Part shown: one piece after another, positions 53,096-61,466 of the stretch | Numbering within the stretch: position 1 is the first letter of the stretch | Layout: each line of letters begins with the position of its first letter | DNA from: an uncultured Bacteroidota bacterium | GTDB taxonomy: Bacteria; Bacteroidota; Bacteroidia; JABEUT01 | Reading direction: 5' to 3' | Assembly (NCBI GenBank): GCA_903901055.1 | Contig: CAIUPO010000063.1 | Location: 62,001 to 126,000, forward strand | DNA: 64,000 nt | The notes under the pieces: model-generated | What the model was told of the DNA's origin: nothing | The model's database searches: none | Seen by the model: only the letters and a program-made list of their open reading frames with translations | Position numbers and translations under genes: made by a program

Positions 53096-54850
53096 CTAAA
53101 AATCCCTTCTGCTCCAAGCCTTGTATGCTTCTTTCTGAGAGGGAGTTGCATCTTTTTTCTTTACTACAAAGAAGGATGGGAGGAACTCTTTTCCTTCCAC
53201 CGGTTTTACATTGGTGTACCTTCTGAAACTTTGTGATACCAGGCTTAATCTAACTTGTTCCTGGCCATAATAGCTGCACCAATCGTGGAAGTTACCTTTT
53301 AAGGAATGTCCGTTTACTAAATCAATTTCGTCGTTTACGCAGATACCTGCCTGCTCAGCCGGTGACGCAGGTACTACGGCGGTCACTTTATATTTACCAT
53401 CATCCTCCACTACTTTCATTCCCCAAAAACGCTCTGAATGCTTTTTAGATGGGGCAGTTTGCATCATTAGGCCGATATAATCCAATGCCGCTACTAATGG
53501 AACGTCAAGGTCTGCGGCTTTGTTTACGTAGTTATCGAATATGTATTTGCAGGATTGTCCTGCCGTTTTTTCAATGATGCTCCAATAGTCAGATTCACTG
53601 TAAGGCTTACCCTGCTTGGCAAAATCGTGGTAGAGTGTGCGCATTACATCATCCAGCGACTTAGCATTGTTGGTATGACTTCTAATAAATGTATCGACAA
53701 TAAAGGCCAGCAGCGCACCTTCGGTATAGATAGATACTTTGCGGTAAGGAGCTCCTTGTATGTAACCATCTAACCAGGTATCGAAAGATGAATCGGCTAC
53801 ACCAAGGTTAAATCTGCCATAGTTATCAAAGTGCTTTTGAATTTGCTGTTGAACTGCTTTCAGGTAGTCAAATTCAGAAAAGACGCCTGACCTAAGCAGA
53901 AGGTAATCGCCATAATAATCGGTAACACCTTCGTAAACGTACCCTAGACGGGAATAATTTTCTTTGGTGTAATCATACGGAAACATCTCGACAGGCCGAA
54001 TAGTCTTAATATTCCAGCAATGGAAAAACTCGTGGCACGATACCCCAAGGAAGTTATTGAAGGGATCGTACTTCATTAAATTGTAGGACGGACCGATAGC
54101 AATGACGGTCGAGCCGAGGTGCTCTACGCCATGATGAAACTTGTAGGGCAAAGCCTGATAAATGAAATGATATTCATCTACCGGGCAGCCGTCCATCATT
54201 TGGATTTGCTCACTAACAAAGGTGCGGAAGTGCATTTTTACTTTCAACCATTCCGGTTTCACCTCCCCTTGGAACCAGATATGAACCTTCAATTTGCCGA
54301 GCACTTCAATCGATTCTACTTGCAGCGTTGGGCTTGCTATTAAAGGGCTGTCGGCCAGTTCATCGTAATTGGAGGCTGAAAGGGTATGTAATATATGGGT
54401 TTCGGTCTTTACCGGTGTACCCATTTTCATGGAACAAGCTATGCGGTAGCCTTCCGGGAGCAGCATCTCCATAGATACAGGCTCGTTGCGGAGTTCAGGC
54501 ACATACATGCAGCAGTTAACCGGGTTCATATAGAGTTGGCGGTCGTCGAGATAAGTTGAGCCTGCATTCAGGTCGGCGGCATAGTAGTTGTAAAACACAT
54601 GCATCTCGCTGCAGTTGGCTGTTTCCACCTCCCACAGGTCTTTGGTTATTTTTTTGAATTGCAGCGCTTCACCTTTTTCATTTATGGCTTTCCAATTGCG
54701 CACATTGCCTGCAAAATTACTGAGTTCATAACGGCCGGGCCTCCATGCGGGGCACTGTACCTGGGTTTTGGCGCCAATTACTTTAATAACTATTTCAATA
54801 TCTATAAAATGATTGTGATGCGGAGCGTAGGAAACGATGTATTTCATCAA
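53096..54850 (-). CDS. M61-family peptidase with PDZ domain
   Basis: The 584-residue product opens with the beta-rich M61 N-terminal domain (CPAWRPGRYELSNFAGNVRN), then the thermolysin-like catalytic part with SCHEFFHCWNIKTIRP (HEFFH zinc motif near residue 270) and the third ligand in YVYEGVTDYYGDYLL. A C-terminal PDZ domain (YKVTAVVPASPAEQAGICVN) follows. The family cleaves N-terminal glycine/alanine peptides. No signal peptide is visible, so it is probably cytoplasmic. Confidence 0.93.
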   Translation of the reverse strand: MMKYIVSYAPHHNHFIDIEIVIKVIGAKTQVQCPAWRPGRYELSNFAGNVRNWKAINEKGEALQFKKITKDLWEVETANCSEMHVFYNYYAADLNAGSTYLDDRQLYMNPVNCCMYVPELRNEPVSMEMLLPEGYRIACSMKMGTPVKTETHILHTLSASNYDELADSPLIASPTLQVESIEVLGKLKVHIWFQGEVKPEWLKVKMHFRTFVSEQIQMMDGCPVDEYHFIYQALPYKFHHGVEHLGSTVIAIGPSYNLMKYDPFNNFLGVSCHEFFHCWNIKTIRPVEMFPYDYTKENYSRLGYVYEGVTDYYGDYLLLRSGVFSEFDYLKAVQQQIQKHFDNYGRFNLGVADSSFDTWLDGYIQGAPYRKVSIYTEGALLAFIVDTFIRSHTNNAKSLDDVMRTLYHDFAKQGKPYSESDYWSIIEKTAGQSCKYIFDNYVNKAADLDVPLVAALDYIGLMMQTAPSKKHSERFWGMKVVEDDGKYKVTAVVPASPAEQAGICVNDEIDLVNGHSLKGNFHDWCSYYGQEQVRLSLVSQSFRRYTNVKPVEGKEFLPSFFVVKKKDATPSQKEAYKAWSRRDF

Positions 54851-55430
54851 TTACGAATTAGGAATTACGAATTCCAAAAATAAGTAACCTAGCTATGAGA
54901 TATAAGCTATCAGATATAAGCTATGAACATTGGGATGTTAAATTATACAATTATGAATCAGAAATTGGTGGCGATTTAGCAGGGAAAAAGGGGCAAAATA
55001 ACAACGAAAATAACAATGAACTAACAACGGATAACAACGCAAATAACAACGAATTATCAATGCAATAACAATTAGGGTGAAAAAATAGAATATTGATTAT
55101 CTGATATTTACATGAATATTCGTTGTTAATAACAACGATTAACAATAAAAAAACGAGCACAATTATCCCAACTTTTACTTGCCGGAATGTTGTTTTGTTT
55201 TTCATAAAGTAAAGATACTACATGAAAAAGTATTTTTATAAAAGTCATTGACCTGTCGGATGCCCGACTTGCAATTATTTATGAACAGTGGTATTTGACA
55301 GTGAAAAACTAAATCCATTTTACCACTAAGGACACAAAGAAAATACACACTAAGTTTCTCAAAGGTGAGAGTGCTTTTTCAAAATAACAATGATAACAAT
55401 GAAAAAAAGACACTAATTAGTGGGACCGAA
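54851..55430. other. 580-nt gap without a gene; repeat-rich
   Basis: This stretch between the M61 and restriction-endonuclease genes holds short direct repeats AATTACGAATT (54850-54874), a 14-bp tandem unit ATATAAGCTATSAG (54891-54927), the phased TGTTA-core array (54999-55138, listed separately), a CCACTAAGGACACAAAG-type word (about 55321-55345) and two more TAACAATG words (55385, 55394). The 84-residue minus-strand ORF across the array is probably a by-product of T-rich repeats. Confidence 0.7.
54999..55138 (-). repeat. Second helically phased half-site array with lead palindrome
   Basis: On the minus strand the palindrome TCGTTGTTA-T-TAACAACGA (55138-55120, 1-nt spacer) is followed, about 50 bp later, by half-sites of CGTTGTTA type whose plus-strand TAACAAYG words start at 55066, 55055 (imperfect), 55044, 55032, 55022, 55011 and 54999; the steps are 11, 11, 12, 10, 11 and 12 bp. 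The design equals that at 18697-18835, with the TGTTA core kept and the outer bases changed. No DUF5681-like gene follows. Confidence 0.8.
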
Positions 55431-56753
55431 TTAGTGGCTAATAATGCCTTTTATATAAGAGGAGTTTAGCCAATAACACATTTTCTTTTCCATTGTACCA
55501 GCAGGCGTCTCCATTAAATCCCTACTATTAATACCTTTAGGCCTAACATGGCAAATCATGTTATCCGAAATCTTAATAAAGTGCTTAAAATCATTCTTAG
55601 CAATCTTTTTCTTAGTATCAACCCAATATTTATGTGCAACCTCAAGATCTTTGACTGGCATTGTCCAGAACATGACTTTTTTCAATCTAGCTTGTCTTTT
55701 TGCGTCTTTTTGAAATATCACAAAGAAGAATCTCTTGGTTAGGGTATTTAACCAATATGAATCCTCCCAAGTTTCATTAACTATTTCTTTATATTTAATC
55801 TGTGCAAAAGACATGCTTTCTTTTAAAGCATCAGAATATTCAATACGGATTGTTTTCATTTCTATTTCAGCCTTCTCGAATTCTTCAATTTTCTCCTTCT
55901 TAATACCCAATATTGCTTTTGCTATCAAATAAAACCTGCTTTTCGAAACTGATTTAGGTAATTTTAGTTTTTTAATAATCTCACTCTCTGACATACCATA
56001 ATATGGAGCAAAACGCTTTTGAACTAACTCTTCAAATGATTCATCCGTTTTGTATTCTTTTAAATCTTTTACTATTGGTTCCGCCGGAAGACTTTTTCTA
56101 ATAATGAAATTAAGATATTTCGACTTTAATGAGAATGCTCTCTGCATTGCCAATTCTGAAGAAAATGGCTGTTTTCTTAAAGACGATTTATTTGCACCTT
56201 TGGTACATGCACCTAAATATAGCGTATCCCCTTCTGATATTTCATGTGCTTTGCCAGCCTTTATTTTTGTTATTATTTTCACCCAATCATCTTCAATAAT
56301 TTTCAGGTCAGTAGATGGGAACTCCCAAAGCTTAATAATCTTAAAAATAAAATCCAAATCTTCGATGCCCTGTTGATGCAAAAAGAACATCAGCAACAAT
56401 AGTTTATTCTTTATCCAAAAACTACTTGTTTTAAACGTTTTACTATATTCTTCCTCATAATTAATGATATTAAATACAAGTCTTTCCTTTGAGGTTAGAC
56501 CTTTTGTTGTCCTTTTTAAAGGGCTGGTCTTTAATTCTACTCCTGCTTCTACAAAGTCAGGTCCAGATCCAGAATTTGGCTTATACTGAAAATAAAGGTC
56601 CTCAAGAGCCTGCCCTAGTTTACCTTTGCCAAAATATGTCTGTTTGATATGTGAACCTAGTACTTCTCTAATAGATTTATTAAGAAGCCTCTTAGCATAT
56701 GATTCTATTGATTTTGAATCTTTCTTATTGTAAGGTAAATTAAGTTCTGCCAT
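55431..56753 (-). CDS. Sau3AI/MutH-like type II restriction endonuclease
   Basis: The 440-residue product has a MutH/Sau3AI catalytic region near residues 40-85: GKGKLGQALEDLYFQYKPNS, then PDFVEAGVELKTSPLKR, with the D...ExK nuclease residues. Sau3AI cuts GATC; a second, degenerate MutH-like half in the C-terminus is typical and may start near ETIRIEYSDALKESMSFAQI. It lies 5 nt behind the methyltransferase. The coding strand is more AT-rich than the flanking genes. The GATC specificity is inferred from family resemblance. Confidence 0.85.
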   Translation of the reverse strand: MAELNLPYNKKDSKSIESYAKRLLNKSIREVLGSHIKQTYFGKGKLGQALEDLYFQYKPNSGSGPDFVEAGVELKTSPLKRTTKGLTSKERLVFNIINYEEEYSKTFKTSSFWIKNKLLLLMFFLHQQGIEDLDFIFKIIKLWEFPSTDLKIIEDDWVKIITKIKAGKAHEISEGDTLYLGACTKGANKSSLRKQPFSSELAMQRAFSLKSKYLNFIIRKSLPAEPIVKDLKEYKTDESFEELVQKRFAPYYGMSESEIIKKLKLPKSVSKSRFYLIAKAILGIKKEKIEEFEKAEIEMKTIRIEYSDALKESMSFAQIKYKEIVNETWEDSYWLNTLTKRFFFVIFQKDAKRQARLKKVMFWTMPVKDLEVAHKYWVDTKKKIAKNDFKHFIKISDNMICHVRPKGINSRDLMETPAGTMEKKMCYWLNSSYIKGIISH

Positions 56754-56758
56754 TTCAA

Positions 56759-58012
56759 TTAAATTCTATTTGATAATGACCTTCCAATTTTCTCAATTAT
56801 ACCTATTACAAGTGCGTTCCCCATCATGAAGGCTCTTTTATTATCAGATAATCCTGCAGTATGCTCATCAGGGAACATATTTAAACGTTCAAGTTCTAAA
56901 GGCATCAGGCGCCTTAGTCTTCCATCTCTCGTTCTGATAACATGTTTAAAACGTGATGGTGATGATCCACCTTCCCCTGTAATAATTGTTCTCGATGGCT
57001 TATCTAGTGGGTCAGGGAATACCATGGAACCTTCGCTGTAATTATAGTTGAAACCTCCTGCCTTATTAGTACGGACCTCATTCTTTGCACCTTTCAAATA
57101 ACTCCACTTATCCAAACTATCTTCATCTATATAATAATCATTTGGCACTTTTCCATTCAATAAAATAAACTGCCCAAGAGTTTCGTAAGGTCCTTGATAA
57201 TCCGGCAATGTCTTTATAGTGTGAATAATTCCATCAATCATAATACCAGTATTTTCAAAAGGGCTGTCAGAGCCTTCCTTATTGAATTTTCCACTTACCT
57301 CAGAAACATTCTTCTCAATAGTGAATGGCAGTTTTAACAGTTGGAGTTCTGGCGTTTTAACCGGAAAAGCCTCAGCAATAGGGCCATTTTCCAGTATCCA
57401 ATCAAATGGTGATTTTAATTTATTGATTTGTTTGTAGATAGCAGATGAATTGTGGTAAGCAAGAAAGAAAACTCTTCTCCTTCTCTGAGGCATTCCATAA
57501 TCCGCAGCATTGATTACTCTCCATTCAACAATATATCCAAGATTTGAAAGTGAAGCAAGCATAACGGCAAAATCCCTTCCCCTTTGTTTTGAAGGAGATT
57601 TTAATAATCTATCTACATTCTCTAAAAATAGATATTTCGGTTTCTTCTTTTTCTCATCAAGTATTCGATGTATTTCCCACCATAATACTCCCTTTTTTCC
57701 GTGCAACCCTTTAGCATTTTTCAATGTAGTTGCAACAGAATAATCCTGACATGGAAATCCTCCAACAAGCATATCAAAGTCAGGAATCTCATTTATAGCC
57801 ACTGCAGCAATATCTTTATTAGAGTGTCCTTCGAATCCGAAATGCTTCACATAAATTTCGGAAGCATCTTGTCTTTTTGTAGATGGTTCCCATTGATTGC
57901 TCCACACAATTTTATAATTCTTTGCCGCTCTTTCCAAGCCAATTCGAAAACCACCAACGCCAGCAAATAGTTCAATTACTTTTATGTTATTGCTTTTCGG
58001 AGTTGCTATCAT
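56759..58012 (-). CDS. DNA (cytosine-5) methyltransferase of the restriction-modification pair
   Basis: The 417-residue product has the ordered C5 motifs: I (VIELFAGVGGFRIGLERA), IV (LVGGFPCQDYSVATTL, catalytic Cys), VI (YLFLENVDRLLKS), VIII (MPQRRRRVFFLAYHN), and IX/X near LRRLMPLELERLNMFPDEHT and FMMGNALVIGIIEKIGRSL. The target recognition domain lies between VIII and IX. It should protect host DNA at the nuclease site, probably GATC. The gene order (methylase first) suits safe establishment after transfer. Confidence 0.94.
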   Translation of the reverse strand: MIATPKSNNIKVIELFAGVGGFRIGLERAAKNYKIVWSNQWEPSTKRQDASEIYVKHFGFEGHSNKDIAAVAINEIPDFDMLVGGFPCQDYSVATTLKNAKGLHGKKGVLWWEIHRILDEKKKKPKYLFLENVDRLLKSPSKQRGRDFAVMLASLSNLGYIVEWRVINAADYGMPQRRRRVFFLAYHNSSAIYKQINKLKSPFDWILENGPIAEAFPVKTPELQLLKLPFTIEKNVSEVSGKFNKEGSDSPFENTGIMIDGIIHTIKTLPDYQGPYETLGQFILLNGKVPNDYYIDEDSLDKWSYLKGAKNEVRTNKAGGFNYNYSEGSMVFPDPLDKPSRTIITGEGGSSPSRFKHVIRTRDGRLRRLMPLELERLNMFPDEHTAGLSDNKRAFMMGNALVIGIIEKIGRSLSNRI

Positions 58013-58145
58013 GCAATTATTATTATTACCTTAAAATTGTATACTTCAAAATTACGAAAACTTTCTAACCTCATTTCTAAACTTCACTAAACATTTTTTT
58101 TCGTTATTGGTATCGTAATGCATTCTGCTTCTTCTGCTACCCCTA

Positions 58146-58204
58146 CCCCTCCGGCGGAGGGGATTTAGCCATTTCTGAGGGCAGTCCCCCCCGGGGCCGC
58201 CCTC
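58146..58204. repeat. Pair of GC-rich hairpins
   Basis: CCCCTCCG-G-CGGAGGGG (58146-58162) is a perfect 8-bp stem. It is followed by GAGGGC ... GCCCTC (58177-58204) with an inner CCCC/GGGG. The composition is unlike the surroundings. The elements look like REP-type insertions and mark the edge of the restriction-modification region. Confidence 0.65.
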
Positions 58205-58332
58205 ATTATGACTGGTTTACCAACATGGACATATTGGCTAACCTCTGACAGAAACTAAGAAAGAAACCTGCGAATTTTTCTTATTTCATAAAATAAAAAC
58301 ATCAACGATGCAAAGGAACTAATAATTTTAGT

Positions 58333-58354
58333 TATATTTGCCTACAAATTGTAG
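58333..58354 (+). promoter_or_regulatory. Promoter -7 box and operator for the XRE-S24 gene
   Basis: TATATTTG (58333-58340) is directly followed by the palindrome CTACAA-A-TTGTAG (58342-58354), which ends 4 nt before the ATG at 58359. A repressor bound here would cover the transcription start, so self-repression by the encoded protein is likely. Confidence 0.65.
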
Positions 58355-58358
58355 ATAT

Positions 58359-59129
58359 ATGTCTAAGATAGCAAAAAACATCCGCCACCTGAGGGATTTA
58401 AAGAACCTCACACAACAAGAACTGGCTAATAAACTGAACGTTACGAAGGCCCGCATTGGTTCGTACGAAGAAAGCCGCAGTGAACCATCAGCCGAAATGC
58501 TGATAAAGTTCTCCAACTATTTCCACATCGCTATTGATGCCTTGCTGCGTGGAGACCTTACCAAAACCAACCTGGACGGGCTTATGAAGATAGGCAACAA
58601 CCGCCTGCTCTTCCCGGTAATACTGAATGAGGAGAACAACGAGGAGATAGAACTTATCTCGATGAAAGCCTCAGCCGGATACCTGAATGGCTACGCCGAC
58701 CCGGAATATGTGGAGCGGCTGCAACGCATTAAACTTCCATTTCTGCCGGCAGGCAAACACCGTGCCTTCCCTATTAAAGGCGACTCGATGCCTCCACTGC
58801 GCGATGGCAGCTTTGTGGTATGCAAGTATGTAGAGTCCTATAGCGATATAAAAGATGGGGCTACTTATGTGCTCCTCACCAAATCGGAGGGGATAGTATA
58901 TAAGCGGCTCTTTAAGCATCCTAAAAAGAAGGATTTGCTTACCCTCGTGTCCGACAACAAAACCTACCAGCCCTATGAAGTAAAAGCCGCCGATATACTG
59001 GAGGTGTGGGAATATGTTTGTTCGCTTAATATAGGAGCCTATAAAGAGGAAGAACTGAACTACACCAGCATTATGAATATGCTGAAAGGTTTGCAGGTGG
59101 AAATGAAATCGATAGGGCAAGGGAAATAG
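58359..59129 (+). CDS. LexA-like XRE repressor with S24 self-cleavage domain
   Basis: About 256 residues from the ATG at 58359. An N-terminal helix-turn-helix (NLTQQELANKLNVTKARIGS, residues about 15-60) is joined to a peptidase S24 domain: a probable cleavage site in KASAGYLNGYADPEYVE, the catalytic serine in FPIKGDSMPPLRDGSFVV, and the lysine in SEGIVYKRLFKHP. The protein resembles phage CI/LexA repressors that cut themselves with RecA on DNA damage. Codons are GC-richer than in the adjacent nuclease genes. No phage genes follow. Confidence 0.92.
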   Translation: MSKIAKNIRHLRDLKNLTQQELANKLNVTKARIGSYEESRSEPSAEMLIKFSNYFHIAIDALLRGDLTKTNLDGLMKIGNNRLLFPVILNEENNEEIELISMKASAGYLNGYADPEYVERLQRIKLPFLPAGKHRAFPIKGDSMPPLRDGSFVVCKYVESYSDIKDGATYVLLTKSEGIVYKRLFKHPKKKDLLTLVSDNKTYQPYEVKAADILEVWEYVCSLNIGAYKEEELNYTSIMNMLKGLQVEMKSIGQGK

Positions 59130-59138
59130 GATATTCCG

Positions 59139-59272
59139 ATGTAGTGCATGCGTGAGGGATAGTAGCGGAAAGCCCTGATGCTGACGGTCAGGGTGAAACC
59201 CGCACCGGAAGCAAAGGCTTGCAGCGGATAGCCCGACCCTTGCAAAGCTTGGGGCACGCCCTAAAAAAAATT
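59139..59272 (-). ncRNA. Structured Bacteroidota intergenic element, possible RNA or repeat
   Basis: The gap between the repressor and lpd holds, read on the minus strand, TTAGGGCGTGCCCC, GGTCGGGCTATCCGCTGC, a variable hairpin (CCCTGA...TCAGGG) and TTTCCGCTACTATCCCTCACGC. The words TAGCGGAAAGCCC and CAGCGGATAGCCC repeat within it, and the composition is GC-rich. I recall similar sequence between genes in many Bacteroidota genomes but cannot name it with certainty. Whether it is an RNA, a mobile repeat or a terminator is open. Confidence 0.5.
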
Positions 59273-59300
59273 ACTATTTTCGCACTTCAATACAATATAT

Positions 59301-60686
59301 ATGACATACGACTTGATAGTAATAGGTAGCGGCCCGGGCGGATATGTAGCTGCTATAAGAGCATCGCAACTGGGAATGAAGGTAGCAATTGTGGAACGCT
59401 CGGAGTTGGGGGGTATTTGCCTCAACTGGGGATGTATTCCTACCAAGGCCCTCCTGAAGAGCGCACAGGTATTTGAATATTTGAAACATGCAGCCGACTA
59501 CGGCATAAAGGTTAATGGCGGCGAAGCTGACTTTGGCGCTGTGGTAAAACGCAGCCGTGGCGTAGCCGATGGTATGAGCAAGGGGGTTCAGTTTTTGATG
59601 CGCAAAAATAAAATTGAAGTCATTAAAGGAACAGGAAAACTGAAAGCCGGAAAAAAAGTTGCTGTTACTGCCGATGGAAAAACTACCGACTACGAAGCCA
59701 AGAATATTATTGTCGCAGTTGGAGCCCGTTCCCGCGAACTACCTAACCTGAAAATTGATGGAAAGAAAATTATTGGTTACCGCGAAGCTATGGTGCTGCC
59801 AACACTTCCAAAATCGATGGTGATAGTAGGCTCGGGAGCTATTGGCTCGGAGTTTGCATACTTTTATGCTACTATGGGTACCAAGGTAACCCTGGTGGAG
59901 ATGCTACCAAACATTGTTCCGGTGGAGGATGAAGAAGTATCGAAAACATTAATGAAATCATTTGCCAAATTAGGTATAGATGTAAGGCTGGAAGCGGCTG
60001 TTCAGAGTGTGGATATTAGCGGTGCAGGTTGCAAAGTAAAAATAAAAGATGCCAAAGCAGAAACCGTGGTAGACTGCGATGTGGTTCTATCGGCTGTGGG
60101 TATTGCATCTAACCTCGAAAACATTGGCCTGGAAGATTTGGGCGTTATTACCGACAAAGGAAAAATTGTTGTAAATGGATACTACCAAACCAACATACCG
60201 GGCATTCATGCCATTGGTGATTGCGTTCCCGGACAAGCATTGGCTCACGTTGCAAGTGCCGAAGGAATTATTTGCGTAGAAAAAATGGCAGGGCAAAATC
60301 CGGAGCCGCTCAACTACAACAACATTCCGGGATGTACCTATTGCCAACCGGAAATTGCATCAGTTGGATTTACTGAAAAGGCTGCCAAGGCTGCCGGATA
60401 TGAATTAAAGATTGGAAAATTCCCATTCTCAGCATCGGGTAAAGCAAGTGCTGCCGGTGCAAAAGATGGTTTTGTGAAACTGATTTTTGATGCGAAGTAT
60501 GGTGAGCTTTTAGGGGCACACATGATAGGAATGAATGTTACCGAAATGATTGCCGAATGCGTGGTAGCCCGCAAATTGGAAACCACCGGACATGAAATAA
60601 TCAAAGCGGTACACCCCCACCCTACTATGAGTGAAGCTATTATGGAAGCCGCAGCTGCTGCTTATGGAGAGGTAATACATTTATAA
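59301..60686 (+). CDS. lpd: Dihydrolipoyl dehydrogenase
   Basis: The 461-residue flavoprotein has the FAD motif DLIVIGSGPGGYVAAIRASQ, the redox disulfide in GGICLNWGCIPTKALLKSA (residues about 38-56), the NAD motif MVIVGSGAIGSEFAYFYATM and the C-terminal HPHPTMSEAIMEAAAA with the active-site His. It reoxidises the lipoyl groups of 2-oxoacid dehydrogenase complexes; their E1/E2 genes are not in the window. Confidence 0.96.
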   Translation: MTYDLIVIGSGPGGYVAAIRASQLGMKVAIVERSELGGICLNWGCIPTKALLKSAQVFEYLKHAADYGIKVNGGEADFGAVVKRSRGVADGMSKGVQFLMRKNKIEVIKGTGKLKAGKKVAVTADGKTTDYEAKNIIVAVGARSRELPNLKIDGKKIIGYREAMVLPTLPKSMVIVGSGAIGSEFAYFYATMGTKVTLVEMLPNIVPVEDEEVSKTLMKSFAKLGIDVRLEAAVQSVDISGAGCKVKIKDAKAETVVDCDVVLSAVGIASNLENIGLEDLGVITDKGKIVVNGYYQTNIPGIHAIGDCVPGQALAHVASAEGIICVEKMAGQNPEPLNYNNIPGCTYCQPEIASVGFTEKAAKAAGYELKIGKFPFSASGKASAAGAKDGFVKLIFDAKYGELLGAHMIGMNVTEMIAECVVARKLETTGHEIIKAVHPHPTMSEAIMEAAAAAYGEVIHL

Positions 60687-60687
60687 A

Positions 60688-61461
60688 ATGAAAACGAAGT
60701 CGAAAATATTTTTATCTTTCATACTTCTATTTTCGATTGCATCGATTAATGGATATGGTCAGACTGCAGCACTCTATAAAAAGGCTGTAGAACTACGTCA
60801 ACAAGGGAAATTTCATGATGCGCTGGCTATTTTCAGATTATTATTAAGTAAAGATTCCAACAATACGGCATACCTCGACTATGTTGCGGTACTAACATGC
60901 AAATCACTGCATGATGATACCAAACCTGATAATCCTCCAATCGATGCATATAAGCACATGGAGTATCTTGCTAAAAAATCTTTAAAACTGGACTCAAACA
61001 ATGCTGAATCGCACTATGCGTATGCCTTTTCAATTGCTGTGATAAGTGAATATGCAAACAAAAAACAGCAAATTGCCATTGCAGGTATCATGAAAAAGGA
61101 ATTGGATAAAACGATTAAATTAAGTCCGCACCATGCCGGGGCATATCACCTGCTAGGGCGCTGGTTTGATAAACTGGCCGGATTTAATTCAGTTGAAAAA
61201 TTGGCTGTGAAGGTTCTTTATGGTACATCTCTGCCAGAAGGAACTTATGCACAAGCAGCAGCATCTTACGAAAAAGCGGTTCTCTACGAACCTGACTATA
61301 TTCTTCATCAATACGAACTGGCGGCAGTTTATCATGAAATGAAAAAGGATGCCGATGCAAAAGTATGGCTGCAAAATGCAATTGATGCCAAATATTCCGG
61401 GGACGATTCAGAGCAAGTGAAAAACAGTTGTAAGAAACTGCTGGCTAAGATAAATAATTAG
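60688..61461 (+). CDS. Exported TPR-repeat protein
   Basis: The 257-residue product has a signal peptide (IFLSFILLFSIASINGYGQ) and at least three TPR-like helical pairs (AALYKKAVELRQQGKFHDAL, KKSLKLDSNNAESHYAYAFS, ASYEKAVLYEPDYILHQYEL). The segment HAGAYHLLGRWFDKLAGFNS resembles regulator-of-microtubule-dynamics-like TPR proteins, but the role in bacteria is unknown. It follows lpd after 1 nt, so it is co-transcribed. Confidence 0.8.
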   Translation: MKTKSKIFLSFILLFSIASINGYGQTAALYKKAVELRQQGKFHDALAIFRLLLSKDSNNTAYLDYVAVLTCKSLHDDTKPDNPPIDAYKHMEYLAKKSLKLDSNNAESHYAYAFSIAVISEYANKKQQIAIAGIMKKELDKTIKLSPHHAGAYHLLGRWFDKLAGFNSVEKLAVKVLYGTSLPEGTYAQAAASYEKAVLYEPDYILHQYELAAVYHEMKKDADAKVWLQNAIDAKYSGDDSEQVKNSCKKLLAKINN

Positions 61462-61466
61462 AAAAA

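Larger units (their letters stand above)
58013..58358. other. 346-nt gap with GC-rich hairpins
   Basis: The gap between the methylase and the XRE-S24 gene has an AT-rich half that should hold the methylase promoter, then two GC-rich hairpins (58146-58204), then an AT-rich stretch ending at the XRE promoter and operator. No ORF or tRNA is visible. Confidence 0.65.

Noticed and set aside
54951-55205. 84-residue minus-strand hydrophobic ORF across the second phased array
   Set aside because: Same reason: repeated GTTGTTA words give Leu/Val codons. The parallel with the first array is better explained by DNA-level structure.
58671-59120. 149-residue minus-strand ORF
   Set aside because: Opposite strand of the S24 domain; its open frame results from the GC-richer codon use of that gene.
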